A DNA stretch of 64,000 nt from an uncultured Lachnospiraceae bacterium (GTDB lineage Bacteria > Bacillota > Clostridia > Lachnospirales > Lachnospiraceae): NCBI GenBank assembly GCA_900550475.1, contig URSA01000002.1, forward strand, positions 124,001 to 188,000. Direction: 5' to 3'. This document shows positions 1-9,239 of this stretch, in pieces. Position numbers and translations under genes: made by a program. The notes under the pieces are model-generated. The model saw nothing but the letters and a program-made list of their open reading frames with translations. It did not search any database and was not told the origin of the DNA. How positions within the stretch are numbered: position 1 is the stretch's first letter; each line of letters begins with the position of its first letter.

Positions 1-2
1 TC

Positions 3-335
3 CGCACCGAATCAAAGGACTTTGATTCCTGGTATGAGAAGCGGACGGCGCAGGACGGCAGGCTGGATTTTCACAAACGCACCAGAGAGATCCACAATCT
101 GATCCGGGGCGTGGCAGCTCCTTTTCCGGGCGCATATGCGTTTGTCGGGGAAGAGAAGGTGATCGTCTGGGCGGCGCAGCCTTTTGACGAGATGATCGAT
201 TTTTCCGCGTATGCTCCGGGGGAAGTGGTGGATGTATTTGACGGCTGTCCCGTGGTGAGAACCGTGGACGGATCCCTGTTGATCCGCAAATATGAGTCGG
301 CGCATGTGCTGAAACCGGGGGATGTGCTGGGATAG
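3..335 (+). CDS. Formyltransferase-like protein, C-terminal part (cut by window edge)
   Basis: The frame is open from the first bases to TAG at 333-335, so only the last 110 or so residues are visible. The stretch around IHNLIRGVAAPFPGAY matches the C-terminal domain of methionyl-tRNA formyltransferase relatives (Formyl_trans_C). In glycan clusters such proteins, like the N-terminal half of ArnA, N-formylate amino sugars on nucleotide carriers using formyl-tetrahydrofolate. The catalytic N-terminal domain lies outside the window, so formylation of a sugar rather than of Met-tRNA is inferred from the neighbours only. It is followed after 27 bases by a deacetylase gene on the same strand. Confidence 0.6.
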   Translation, partial: RTESKDFDSWYEKRTAQDGRLDFHKRTREIHNLIRGVAAPFPGAYAFVGEEKVIVWAAQPFDEMIDFSAYAPGEVVDVFDGCPVVRTVDGSLLIRKYESAHVLKPGDVLG

Positions 336-362
336 AAGTTTGGTTTGGGAGTAAATGACAGG

Positions 363-1100
363 ATGAAAACAGCCATTCGGATGGATGATATTACACCGGA
401 TATGGATTGGGAACGTTTCCGGGCGTTCAAGGCGCTGCTGGATCGTTATGAAATCCGCCCGCTGATCGGGGTCGTGCCTGAAAATCAGGATGAGAATCTG
501 CATTGCGGCGAAGCCGCCCCTGACTTCTGGGAGTATGTGAAAGAACTGCAGGAGCAGGGATGGACGGTCGCCATGCATGGCTTCCGGCATATTTATACAA
601 CAAAAAAAGGCGGTCTGTTTCCGCTGAATCATTTTTCGGAGTTCGCGGGCGTCTCCTATGAAGAACAAAGCAGGATGTTGCGGGAGGGAAGAGCGATTCT
701 GGAGAAAAACGGCGTATTCACGGATCTGTTCATGGCGCCTGCGCATTCCTATGACCGCAATACGCTGAAAGCACTGGCGGAGAACGGGTTTGTACGCATG
801 ACGGACGGGTTTGGAAGCAGACCCTACCGCTATAAGGGACTCACGTTCTATCCGATTCCGTTTATGCTGGAGAGAAGCTTCCGCAAGAAAAAGGGCTTCA
901 CTACCATGGTGGTACATGCGAACACCATGACGAAAAAAGATCTTGCAAGATATGAAAGGATGCTTGAGGAGCACAGGGAGAGCATGATCTCCTACGAGTG
1001 CATGCTGCAGGAATCCCCCGTTTCCAGAGGCTTTTTCGGACATGCGTGGGAGTATCTTCTGGCGGCGGCAAAGCATGTACTGGTAAAATTAAGAGGATGA
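363..1100 (+). CDS. DUF2334 / polysaccharide deacetylase-like protein
   Basis: This 245-residue cytoplasmic protein has the features of the DUF2334 branch of the polysaccharide deacetylase (NodB/CE4-like) fold: an early acidic pair in RMDDITP, then VAMHGFRH with two histidines that would complete a metal site, and a later APAHSYD motif. CE4-type enzymes remove N- or O-acetyl groups from sugars. No signal peptide is seen, so a lipid-linked or nucleotide-linked intermediate is the likelier substrate (inference). A TTG at 345 would add six residues, but ATG 363 has GGAG at 348-351 at usable spacing and is preferred. The next gene begins three bases after the stop. Confidence 0.7.
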   Translation: MKTAIRMDDITPDMDWERFRAFKALLDRYEIRPLIGVVPENQDENLHCGEAAPDFWEYVKELQEQGWTVAMHGFRHIYTTKKGGLFPLNHFSEFAGVSYEEQSRMLREGRAILEKNGVFTDLFMAPAHSYDRNTLKALAENGFVRMTDGFGSRPYRYKGLTFYPIPFMLERSFRKKKGFTTMVVHANTMTKKDLARYERMLEEHRESMISYECMLQESPVSRGFFGHAWEYLLAAAKHVLVKLRG

Positions 1101-1103
1101 TAT

Positions 1104-3374
1104 ATGAGTGAACCAATCAGAATCCTGCATGTGCTTGGTGGTTTGAACCTGGGCGGTGCGGAGAGCCGTATTATGGATTTGTACCGGAATCTTGACAGGA
1201 ACGAGATTCAGTTTGATTTTCTGGTACATTCCGCGGCGGAACAATATTTTGATAAAGAGGTTGAAAAGCTGGGGGGACGAATCTACCGTGTCCCCCAATT
1301 TAAATTGTATAATCTGTTTTCCTACAAAAGGGCGCTGCGGCGTTTTTTTGCGGAGCATCACGAGTTCAGGGCGGTGCACGGTCATATGACCAGCACCGCA
1401 TCCGTTTATCTTCCCATAGCAAAGAAAGCGGGCGTGCCCATCACCATTGCCCACTCCAGAAGTGCCGGGGTGTCGGGCGGACTGAAGGGAATCGCCACAA
1501 GATGGCTCCGCCGGTCCCTGAAACACAGGGCAGATTACTGCCTTGCCTGCTCGAGGGAGGCGGGAGAAGCGGTTTTTGGGAAAAAATGGGTGGAACAGGG
1601 CAAGGTGGAGGTGATTCCCAACGCCATCGATGCCTCCAAATATGTCTTTGATGAAGAAAAACGCCGCAAGATGCGGGAAGATTTGGAAATACAGGATAAA
1701 TTCGTCATCGGACATGTGGGAAGTTTCCGGGAACCCAAAAATCATACATTTTTGATACAAGTCTTTGCTAAGATCCTTGAGAGGCGGCCGGATGCCGTGC
1801 TGCTTCTTTTGGGAGAAGGCGCACTGATGGAACAGGTGAAGCGGCAGACAGAGGAACTTGGTCTTTCCGATGCCGTGCGTTTTCTGGGCAACCGGAGCAA
1901 TGTGGCAGATTACTATCAGGCGATGGACTATCTGGTGTTCCCCTCCCTCTATGAAGGGCTTCCGGGCACCGTGGTGGAGGCGCAGACCTGCGGACTGAAA
2001 TGCCTGATCTCCGATACCATTACCTCCGAGGTTCACATCACGGATCTTGTAACTGCGTTTTCACTGGATCAATCGGCGGAAGCGTGGGCGGCACAGGTGA
2101 TCCATGATGAAGGATATGAGCGAAGGAGCAGGCTTGCAGAGGTGCAAAAAGCCGGTTTTGACATGGGGGCGCAGATAGAGCGGTACAGACAGCTCTATCG
2201 GAAAAATCTGCTGCTCCTTGTACCCATGCTGCATCAGGGCGGATTTGAAAGAATCTGCGCCATGACCGCGCATTTGCTGAAAGAAATCTGCAATGTGCGT
2301 ATTGCGGTGTTCAGCACCGAGGATATGTTCTATGATGTGACCGGAATCGAGCTGCTTGATTTAAAGCTTGGAACCACGCCGGGACTTGTGGGGAAGGTGT
2401 GCAATGTGTTCCGGCGCAGAAGCGCACTCAGACGGATAAAGAAACAGAAGAATATCCACGTCACATACAGCTTTGGCATGACCGCCAATCTGGTCAATTC
2501 CATATCAAAGGTCAGGGATGAGATCTGGCTGGGACTGCGCAGCTACGGTGATCTGCAGAACAAAAGCCAGATGAAGCTGTTCTGTAAAAAAGCGGACAGG
2601 GTGATCTGCTGCACCGGCGCGATGGAAGACGAACTGCGGGAGAACTTCCACCCGGGACGAACCGATACGTTATATAACCCCTGTGATGTGGAGAGGATAA
2701 GACAGATGGCGGAAGAGCCGGTTGCCGGCGAACATGCCGGTTTCTTCGCGGACAATAGCCCAATCATTGCCGCCATGGGTCGGGAGGATGATGTGAAGGG
2801 TTTCTGGCATCTGGTGAAAGCCTTCTCTCTGGTGAAAAAGGAGCTGCCGTCGGCAAAGCTTCTGATCGTGGGAGAGGGAACGTTTACGGAGTATGAGAGA
2901 CTTTCGGAGGAACTTGGCGTGCGGGACAGTGTTTTGTTTGCCGGAGCACAGAAAAATCCGTTTGCTTATCTGAAACGGGCGTCCCTGTTCCTTATGACCT
3001 CGGTACTGGAGGGATTTCCCAACGCCCTGATTGAGGCGATGGCGGTGGGGCTGCCTGCCATGTCTGTAAACTGTAAGACAGGGCCGGCGGAAATTCTGAC
3101 GGAGGATTACAGAAGTACGGAGGATCGCCATAAAGTTTATACTGGCGAGTACGGCGTGCTGCTGCCTGTGATCAACCCGGTCAAGAATCTGACGGCGGGT
3201 GAGATTGAGGAGGAAGATCGGATCATGGCGGCGGAAGCCCTGCGCATATTGAAGGATCCGGCAAAGGAAAAGGAAATGGGCGGGGCGGCACTCAGACGGA
3301 GCGAAGCTTTTTCCGTGGGCAGCTATGTGGAGCGTCTGACGGCGTGGATAAACGGCTTTACCCCCCTTTTGTAG
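1104..3374 (+). CDS. Tandem glycosyltransferase, two GT4 domains fused
   Basis: At 756 residues this is twice the usual GT4 length and holds two complete GT-B enzymes. Domain 1 (about 1-365) has GGLNLGGAE near residue 12 and the EX7E signature in EGLPGTVVE at 284-292. Domain 2 (about 368-756) restarts with a beta strand and HQGGFE near 377, and ends with EGFPNALIEAMAVG. Both keep the residues expected for nucleotide-sugar binding, so two successive transfers by one polypeptide are likely. Donor and acceptor sugars cannot be read from sequence. AGAGG at 1092-1096 supports ATG 1104, and the gene follows the deacetylase with a gap of three bases. Confidence 0.85.
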   Translation: MSEPIRILHVLGGLNLGGAESRIMDLYRNLDRNEIQFDFLVHSAAEQYFDKEVEKLGGRIYRVPQFKLYNLFSYKRALRRFFAEHHEFRAVHGHMTSTASVYLPIAKKAGVPITIAHSRSAGVSGGLKGIATRWLRRSLKHRADYCLACSREAGEAVFGKKWVEQGKVEVIPNAIDASKYVFDEEKRRKMREDLEIQDKFVIGHVGSFREPKNHTFLIQVFAKILERRPDAVLLLLGEGALMEQVKRQTEELGLSDAVRFLGNRSNVADYYQAMDYLVFPSLYEGLPGTVVEAQTCGLKCLISDTITSEVHITDLVTAFSLDQSAEAWAAQVIHDEGYERRSRLAEVQKAGFDMGAQIERYRQLYRKNLLLLVPMLHQGGFERICAMTAHLLKEICNVRIAVFSTEDMFYDVTGIELLDLKLGTTPGLVGKVCNVFRRRSALRRIKKQKNIHVTYSFGMTANLVNSISKVRDEIWLGLRSYGDLQNKSQMKLFCKKADRVICCTGAMEDELRENFHPGRTDTLYNPCDVERIRQMAEEPVAGEHAGFFADNSPIIAAMGREDDVKGFWHLVKAFSLVKKELPSAKLLIVGEGTFTEYERLSEELGVRDSVLFAGAQKNPFAYLKRASLFLMTSVLEGFPNALIEAMAVGLPAMSVNCKTGPAEILTEDYRSTEDRHKVYTGEYGVLLPVINPVKNLTAGEIEEEDRIMAAEALRILKDPAKEKEMGGAALRRSEAFSVGSYVERLTAWINGFTPLL

Positions 3375-3385
3375 TGTGATATAAT
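3357..3385 (+). promoter_or_regulatory. Internal sigma-A type promoter before the ATP-grasp gene
   Basis: The -35 TTTACC (3357-3362) and -10 TATAAT (3380-3385) are 17 bases apart, with TGA just before the -10 as in an extended -10. It straddles the stop codon of the GT4-GT4 gene. Transcription would start near 3392, giving a leader of about 30 bases before ATG 3423. Confidence 0.55.
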
Positions 3386-3422
3386 TTGAAGATGGTACGA
3401 TCAGAAAAGTGGGAGGATTCCA

Positions 3423-4379
3423 ATGAATAAATTATTTGCAGTGATCAGCTCCGTGCGCCAGATGGGAAGCAAGAGTAGCATGTCATTTGCGGTGTCACAG
3501 CTTCTGTCCATGCACGGCTTTTACAGAAAAATGAGCGATGAAGCGTATCTTTCCATGCTGTATAAGCGCTTTTTCAAGGGAAAGAGAACCCTGAATCTGG
3601 ATGATCCGAAGACGCTGACGGAGAAGGTACAGTGGCTGAAATTGTACGACCACCGTTCTTTTTACACCGACATGGTGGATAAGTGCGAGGCGAAAAAGAG
3701 AGTGGCGGAGCGCGTGGGGGAAGAACATGTGATTCCGACACTGGGTGTTTACAACAGCTTTGATGAAATTGATTTCGACGCACTGCCGGACAAGTTTGTC
3801 TTAAAGTGTACCCATGACAGCGGCGGTATCTGGTTTTGCAGGGACAAGGCATCCTTCGACAAGGAGGGAGCAAAAAGCTTTTTGGAGAAACGTCTTGCCA
3901 GCGTACCCTTCTGGCAGAGCAGAGAGTGGGCATATAAGAATATCAAACCCAGGATCATTGCGGAACCGCTGATCGAGGAACTGGGGAAGCTGGACTCCGT
4001 GGAGTACAAGGTTTCCTGCTTCGACGGAAAAGTCGGATTCATAACGGTCTGCCGCGGAATTGCGCACAGCAGTTTTGATGTGCGGAAAAATGATTTCTAT
4101 GACAGGGATTTTCATTTCCTGCCTTTCAGAACCAGATACTATGAAAATTCCGGCATTGAAAACGAAAAGCCGGAAAATCTGGATGAGATCGTGGATTTCT
4201 GTGAAAAAATCGCGGAGGGAATCCCCTATGTGCGCATTGATTTCTATATCCTGAACGGAAAGATTTATTTTGGCGAGGCAACCTTCTATACATGGGGAGG
4301 CTTTATCCATTTTGAACCGGAGGAGTGGGATCGCAAGCTTGGCGATATGATCAGATTACCGCAGAAAAGCGGGGACTGA
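3423..4379 (+). CDS. TupA-like ATP-grasp protein
   Basis: The 318-residue protein matches the TupA-like ATP-grasp family, named after the teichuronopeptide protein of alkaliphilic Bacillus. Family features visible are the N-terminal LDDPKTLTEKVQWLKLYD segment, the CEAKKRV helix, a phosphate-loop region FVLKCTHDSGG, and a metal-binding end VRIDFYILNGKIYFGEATFY. ATP-grasp enzymes form amide or ester bonds through an acyl phosphate. In glycan loci this family is thought to attach amino acids or similar groups to uronic acids, but the exact reaction is unproven. GGGAGG at 3411-3416 supports the ATG. It has its own promoter just upstream. Confidence 0.85.
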   Translation: MNKLFAVISSVRQMGSKSSMSFAVSQLLSMHGFYRKMSDEAYLSMLYKRFFKGKRTLNLDDPKTLTEKVQWLKLYDHRSFYTDMVDKCEAKKRVAERVGEEHVIPTLGVYNSFDEIDFDALPDKFVLKCTHDSGGIWFCRDKASFDKEGAKSFLEKRLASVPFWQSREWAYKNIKPRIIAEPLIEELGKLDSVEYKVSCFDGKVGFITVCRGIAHSSFDVRKNDFYDRDFHFLPFRTRYYENSGIENEKPENLDEIVDFCEKIAEGIPYVRIDFYILNGKIYFGEATFYTWGGFIHFEPEEWDRKLGDMIRLPQKSGD

Positions 4380-4398
4380 TCGGGATGTGTATGAATGT

Positions 4399-5493
4399 AT
4401 GGAAAAAAAGAAAACAATAGCATTTTATTGCAGCTCCCTGACAAAGGGAGGGGCTGAGCGTGTCTTTGTCAATCTTGCGGAGTACTTTAACGGAAAGGGC
4501 TATCGGGTCTATCTAGTGACGCAGTACAAGCAGGAGGATGAGTACGAAATCAGTGAAGGAATCACAAGGGTTCTGTCGGACATTACACCGGAGGAAGAAA
4601 AAGGAGGAAGAATCGGCAATTTTTATGCCAGATACCACAAACTCCGGAGTATATTCAAATCCATTCGACCGGATCTGGTTTTTTCCTGCAACGGAAAAAA
4701 TAATTTTATGGCGCAGACAGCTAATTTCAGACTGCACAATAAAGTGGTGGTCTCTGTGATTGCAGACCCGGCACAGGAATATCCTACGAGAAATATGCGT
4801 TTTCTGGCGAAGCTCTTGTTCCGCCATGTGGACGGAATCGTGTTCCAGACAAAACAGGCAATGGAATTTTTCCCGAAGGCGGTGCAAAAAAGAGGAATCA
4901 TTTTACCGAACTCCCTGAATCCACTTTTTATCAAGCCTCGCTTTGAAGGGGAGCGCAGGAAGGAAATTGTGGCGGTAGGGCGGTTGGACGACAACAAAAA
5001 TCACGCAATGCTGATCCGGGCGTTTGCAAAAATCAGCCCGAAATTTCCTGAGTACAGCGTCGTCATATACGGCGAGGGAGAAAACAGGGAAAAGCTGGAG
5101 GATATGCTTGCACGAATGCATCTGGAAGAAAAAGTGTTCTTGCGGGGAAGGGTGGATCATGTGGAGAACCGGATCGACAAGAGCACGCTCTTTGTTATGA
5201 CATCCGATACGGAAGGGATGCCCAATGCGTTGATCGAAGCGATGGCGCTGGGGTTGTGTGTGATTTCCACGGATTGTCCCAGCGGCGGTCCCGGTGAACT
5301 CATTGACAGCGGGAGGAACGGCTACCTGATTCCGGTGAGGGATGTGGATGCCCTGCAAAGGCAGATGGAATATTGTCTTTCCCATCCGGAGGAGATGGAG
5401 GAAGCGGGGCGTGAGGCGGCACTGCTGCAGGAGGCAATGGCACCGGAAAAGGTGAATGCAAGGTGGGAGGCCTACTTTGCGGGATTGCTGTAA
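4399..5493 (+). CDS. GT4 family glycosyltransferase
   Basis: This is a 364-residue GT-B enzyme with the standard GT4 landmarks: KGGAERVFVNLAEYF near the N-terminus (acceptor-side loop), the AVGRLDDNKNH turn that begins the donor domain, and EGMPNALIEAMALG near residue 275, the EX7E sugar-nucleotide signature. It transfers a hexose-type residue from a nucleotide sugar to the growing lipid-linked glycan on the cytoplasmic face. A GTG at 4387 is an alternative start, but homologous GT4 proteins begin close to the KKTIAFYCSSLTKGG strand, which fits ATG 4399. The stop overlaps the 5' leader of the following GT2 gene. Confidence 0.82.
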   Translation: MEKKKTIAFYCSSLTKGGAERVFVNLAEYFNGKGYRVYLVTQYKQEDEYEISEGITRVLSDITPEEEKGGRIGNFYARYHKLRSIFKSIRPDLVFSCNGKNNFMAQTANFRLHNKVVVSVIADPAQEYPTRNMRFLAKLLFRHVDGIVFQTKQAMEFFPKAVQKRGIILPNSLNPLFIKPRFEGERRKEIVAVGRLDDNKNHAMLIRAFAKISPKFPEYSVVIYGEGENREKLEDMLARMHLEEKVFLRGRVDHVENRIDKSTLFVMTSDTEGMPNALIEAMALGLCVISTDCPSGGPGELIDSGRNGYLIPVRDVDALQRQMEYCLSHPEEMEEAGREAALLQEAMAPEKVNARWEAYFAGLL

Positions 5494-5516
5494 TTTGGCT
5501 GAGGGAGGAGTTTCTC

Positions 5517-6584
5517 TTGAAAATATTGGAACATTATATTCCAAAGTCCATACCGTGCGAGGCACAGACGGAAACCATATCCGTGGCGGTGGCGATATAT
5601 AATGTGGATGCTTATCTGGAAAGGGCTGTTGATTCCTTGTTAAACCAGACTTACCGTAATCTGGAGATTATTCTGGTGGATGACGGTTCCACGGACAGTT
5701 GTCCTGCAATCTGTGACAGATATGCGGAACAGGACGAGCGCGTGAAGGTGATCCACAAGGAAAATGGCGGACTTTTTACCAGCAGGAATGTGGGGATCGA
5801 AAATGCAACCGGCACCTATATGGCCTTTCTGGATGGGGACGACTGGGTGGACGCCGACATGTATGAAAAGCTGTTGGCGGCACTGAAAGAGAATGAGGCA
5901 GATCTGGCGGTGTGCCGCTACCGATGGGTATATCGTGATGGAACGGAGGATGCTTCCACGGATATGGCAGCAGTCATGGAGGGCGAGGAGGTGCTTGCAA
6001 AGTATCTGGAGGAGGATGATCGTTTCCAGATTCAGAATGCGGCATGGAATAAGCTGTATAAGAGGAGCCTGTTGAAGGAATTGCGTTTTCCGCCCCGCCT
6101 GTATGAAGACATGATGTTCACCATACAACTGCTGGCGCGTCCAGAACGGAGCGTTTATTTGGACAGAGCGTATCACAACTATGTGTGTGACAGAAATACG
6201 AGTATTATGAATCAGGGGATCAACGACAGAACTTTCACGGATTTGATTCCTAATCTGTATGACCGTAGCGTGTATCTGAGGCAAAACGGCAAGGAGGAGC
6301 TTGCTCTCCTGCAGGATTATTTTCTCTATAAGCGCCTGTTGCTTTTTTATACACAGGTATCAAGAAGCAATAGTAAAAAAAAGAAGGAATATAAAAAATT
6401 TCTTACGCAAAAGCTCCGGGAGGGGAAACCTTACTATGAAGAGATTTTTTCCATTGAAAATGCAAATCCGAACGAATATCGGAAGATGAAGATATTTCTT
6501 TGCTCACCGCTATTGTACCGAGTGGCTATGCGGTTGAATGATACAGTGGCGATACCGATAAAAACAAGAAGGGTAAAAAGATGA
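5517..6584 (+). CDS. GT2 family glycosyltransferase
   Basis: The 355-residue protein is a GT-A enzyme: SVAVAIYNVDAYLERAVDSL opens the Rossmann-like half, ILVDDGSTDSCP carries the nucleotide-binding aspartates, AFLDGDDWVD is the DXD metal site, and YEDMMFTIQLLA holds the ED catalytic region. It adds one sugar to the lipid-linked repeat unit. The frame is open further upstream, but TTG 5517 sits six bases after GAGGGAGGAG at 5501-5510, so that rare start codon is strongly preferred. The C-terminal 90 residues are lysine-rich without membrane helices, so it is likely peripheral to the inner face of the membrane. Confidence 0.82.
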   Translation: MKILEHYIPKSIPCEAQTETISVAVAIYNVDAYLERAVDSLLNQTYRNLEIILVDDGSTDSCPAICDRYAEQDERVKVIHKENGGLFTSRNVGIENATGTYMAFLDGDDWVDADMYEKLLAALKENEADLAVCRYRWVYRDGTEDASTDMAAVMEGEEVLAKYLEEDDRFQIQNAAWNKLYKRSLLKELRFPPRLYEDMMFTIQLLARPERSVYLDRAYHNYVCDRNTSIMNQGINDRTFTDLIPNLYDRSVYLRQNGKEELALLQDYFLYKRLLLFYTQVSRSNSKKKKEYKKFLTQKLREGKPYYEEIFSIENANPNEYRKMKIFLCSPLLYRVAMRLNDTVAIPIKTRRVKR

Positions 6585-6585
6585 T

Positions 6586-7482
6586 ATGCTGATGTTACAG
6601 ATGTCGGGAGGTTTGGGTAACCAGATGTTCCTGTATGCACTATATCTGGCATTAAAGGATATGGGAAGAGAAGTCTGCATTGACGATTACACCATGTATA
6701 AGGCGATCGGAAGGACGGATGACTGTCTGGAACGGATTTTCAATCTCTCCTATCTTCATGCGGAGCGGGATGAGTACATCCGGCTTACGGATTCTTCTCT
6801 GGCATTCAAGGATCGGGTGCGGAGAAAACTGACAGGCAGAAGAGGAAAGCTTTATACGGAAAAAGATGCCATTACCTACGAGGAGGGTATCTTTGAGGTG
6901 CTGGATGCTTATTGTATCGGGTATTGGCAGAGCGAACGGTATTTTGAGCGGGTAAAAGAACAGGTTCGGGAACAGTTCAGGTTCCTGTGGGATCAATTCT
7001 CCGAGCGGACGCGGGAATATAAAAAAAGGATCGAAACCTGCAATGCGATCAGTATTCATGTCAGAAGAGGGGATTATCTGAACGAAAAATTTGCGCCGAT
7101 CTACGGCGGAATCTGCACGGAGGAATATTACAGGGCTGCGGTCGATTATTGCAGAATGCATTTCAAGGATTGTGTTTTTTTCCTGTTTACCAATGATCCG
7201 GTGTGGGGAAGAACAGTGACGGATCAGGATATTGTACTTGTGGACTGTAACGACGAGGGCTGCGGTGAACAGGATATGGCGCTTATGAGTTGCTGCAGGC
7301 ATCATATCATTGCAAACAGCAGCTTCAGCTGGTGGGGAGCTTGGCTGGGGCAGAACCCGGACAAAACGGTGATTGCACCGGATAAGTGGCTGAATACTTC
7401 AGAGGGGCAGGATATTTATTACAAGGCATGTACAATGAGAATTGACAGCGGCGGACGCTGCATGGAGAGACTGGGACAGTGA
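6586..7482 (+). CDS. GT11 alpha-1,2-fucosyltransferase
   Basis: The 298-residue protein shows the GT11 motifs in order: MSGGLGNQMFLYALYLAL at the N-terminus, SIHVRRGDYL in the middle (the HxRRxD GDP-fucose site), and IANSSFSWWGAWL near the end. GT11 enzymes transfer L-fucose from GDP-fucose, commonly to O-2 of galactose. The donor can be supplied by the FKP enzyme encoded at 54611. The ATG lies one base after the GT2 stop, so expression is coupled. The last codons overlap the GTG start of the ABC transporter. The acceptor sugar is unknown. Confidence 0.9.
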   Translation: MLMLQMSGGLGNQMFLYALYLALKDMGREVCIDDYTMYKAIGRTDDCLERIFNLSYLHAERDEYIRLTDSSLAFKDRVRRKLTGRRGKLYTEKDAITYEEGIFEVLDAYCIGYWQSERYFERVKEQVREQFRFLWDQFSERTREYKKRIETCNAISIHVRRGDYLNEKFAPIYGGICTEEYYRAAVDYCRMHFKDCVFFLFTNDPVWGRTVTDQDIVLVDCNDEGCGEQDMALMSCCRHHIIANSSFSWWGAWLGQNPDKTVIAPDKWLNTSEGQDIYYKACTMRIDSGGRCMERLGQ

Positions 7483-9227
7483 ATTTAAGTATAATTAAAA
7501 AACTGGCATGTATTTTAAATAAAAAGCAACAGAGAAAGATATTCGGACTGGGAATCCTGATTCTGATCGGCGGTCTGCTGGAAACCCTTGGTGTATCCAT
7601 GATGCTGCCGCTTGTAACTGCGATCATGGATGTGGAGCGTATGCAGCAGAATAAATATGTGCAGATGATCTGCGGATGGTTCCATATTGAGAATATGAAC
7701 CATTTTGTGATCTTTTTGCTCATTGCGGTAGTTCTGGTATTTGTGCTGAAAAATGCCTATCTGCTCTTTTTGGCATATGTACAGGCCAAATTTGTAAACA
7801 GCAACCAGCATAGGGCGGGAAGCTATATGCTGGAGGAGTATTTAAACCGCCCATATGAGTTTTATCTGGATGCGGATATTCCGACTATTTTCCGTATTTT
7901 GGACGGGGATATTCCAAAGGTATTCCAATTATTGCTTTCTCTGATCAGACTGGCTACGGAATTGGTGGTGGCAGTCTGCCTGTTTATTTTGATGGTGATT
8001 ATTGATTTTAAGATGACAATGTTGATGATGGCACTGCTGTTGGTGATGACATTTGTAATCCTGAAACTGTTGAAACCGAAAATGAACGCGATCGGCAAGG
8101 AAAATCAGGAGATTCAGAGTATTGCGGGACGTTGGCGCACCAAGGCTGTTTATGGCATCAAGGATGTCAAGGTGCTTCACAAGGAGCATTTTTTCGCCTC
8201 CTTCTACGAGAAACACACGAAGAGGGGTATGGAGCTTACCGTTCTGTATTCCGTGTTTAACAGCGTGCCTCGTACAATCATTGAAACTACCTGCATTGCA
8301 GGAGTGCTGATCTATCTGGCAATCAGCATCTCGGCGGGAGTGGATGTGAAAAATCTGCTGTCTTCTATTACGGCTCTGGCGGTGGCGGCGGTTCGTCTGA
8401 TGCCCAGTATGAACCGCATTAACACCTATCTGACAGATATTGCTTTTTATGAGCCGGCTCTTGATTATGTGTATGAGCATGTGGATTTCACCAAGTACAA
8501 GGAAGAGGGCAGGTATGTTACAACGTCTCCCGCTAACAAGGAGCCGATTGTAATCAATACGGATATTATATTGAAAGACATTACGTATTCTTACCCCAAC
8601 ACGGAAAAGAAGATATTGAACCATGCGAATATGGTAGTGCCTTACGGAAAATCCATCGGTATCGTAGGGCCGTCCGGCGCGGGAAAGTCTACGGTCGTGG
8701 ATATTTTTCTGGGACTTTTGCAGATGCAGGAGGGAAATATCCTGTGCGGCGGCAGGAATGTGATGGACAACTATCCTTCATGGCTGAGTCATATCGGCTA
8801 TATTCCGCAGACGATTTACTTGTCGGATGACTCCATCCGGGATAATATTGCCTTTGGCGTTCCGAAAGAGGAAATCGACGACGAGCGGATCTGGCATGTG
8901 CTGGAAGAGGCGCAGATGAAAAATTTTGTGGAGAAATTACCGGAAGGCTTGGACACATCCACCGGAGATCGAGGAGTCCGCATTTCCGGTGGTGAGAGAC
9001 AGCGACTGGGGATTGCAAGAGCGCTGTACCACGACCCGGATATTCTGGTATTTGACGAGGCAACCTCCGCTTTGGACAATACTACCGAGAAGGCGGTTAT
9101 GGAGGCAATCAATCATTTTCATGGGAAAAAGACCATGCTTATTATTGCACACCGTTTGAATACGTTGGAGCAGTGCGATATGATCTATCGGGTGGAAAAC
9201 GGACAGATCACAAGGCAGGAGGCGTGA
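7479..9227 (+). CDS. ABC transporter with fused permease and ATPase, PglK-like flippase
   Basis: This is a half-transporter of 582 residues. About six membrane helices fill residues 20-320, followed by a nucleotide-binding domain with Walker A GPSGAGKST (about 397-405), signature ISGGERQR (about 501-508), Walker B ILVFDEAT (about 522-529) and the H-loop histidine in IIAHRLN. It would act as a homodimer. Family members such as PglK flip lipid-linked oligosaccharides. Its position among glycosyltransferases fits that role, although a Wzx-type flippase is also encoded at 34182. The GTG start overlaps the previous TGA (GTGA), with GGAGAG about 10 bases upstream. Confidence 0.88.
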   Translation: MNLSIIKKLACILNKKQQRKIFGLGILILIGGLLETLGVSMMLPLVTAIMDVERMQQNKYVQMICGWFHIENMNHFVIFLLIAVVLVFVLKNAYLLFLAYVQAKFVNSNQHRAGSYMLEEYLNRPYEFYLDADIPTIFRILDGDIPKVFQLLLSLIRLATELVVAVCLFILMVIIDFKMTMLMMALLLVMTFVILKLLKPKMNAIGKENQEIQSIAGRWRTKAVYGIKDVKVLHKEHFFASFYEKHTKRGMELTVLYSVFNSVPRTIIETTCIAGVLIYLAISISAGVDVKNLLSSITALAVAAVRLMPSMNRINTYLTDIAFYEPALDYVYEHVDFTKYKEEGRYVTTSPANKEPIVINTDIILKDITYSYPNTEKKILNHANMVVPYGKSIGIVGPSGAGKSTVVDIFLGLLQMQEGNILCGGRNVMDNYPSWLSHIGYIPQTIYLSDDSIRDNIAFGVPKEEIDDERIWHVLEEAQMKNFVEKLPEGLDTSTGDRGVRISGGERQRLGIARALYHDPDILVFDEATSALDNTTEKAVMEAINHFHGKKTMLIIAHRLNTLEQCDMIYRVENGQITRQEA

Positions 9228-9239
9228 TGGAGGACAAAG

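Noticed and set aside
345..362. TTG 345 as start of the deacetylase-like gene
   Set aside because: No ribosome site precedes TTG 345, whereas ATG 363 has one, and the family N-terminus begins at the later codon.
1089..2036. Open frame of 315 codons on the minus strand
   Set aside because: It is antisense to the tandem GT4 gene, with no motif and no ribosome site.
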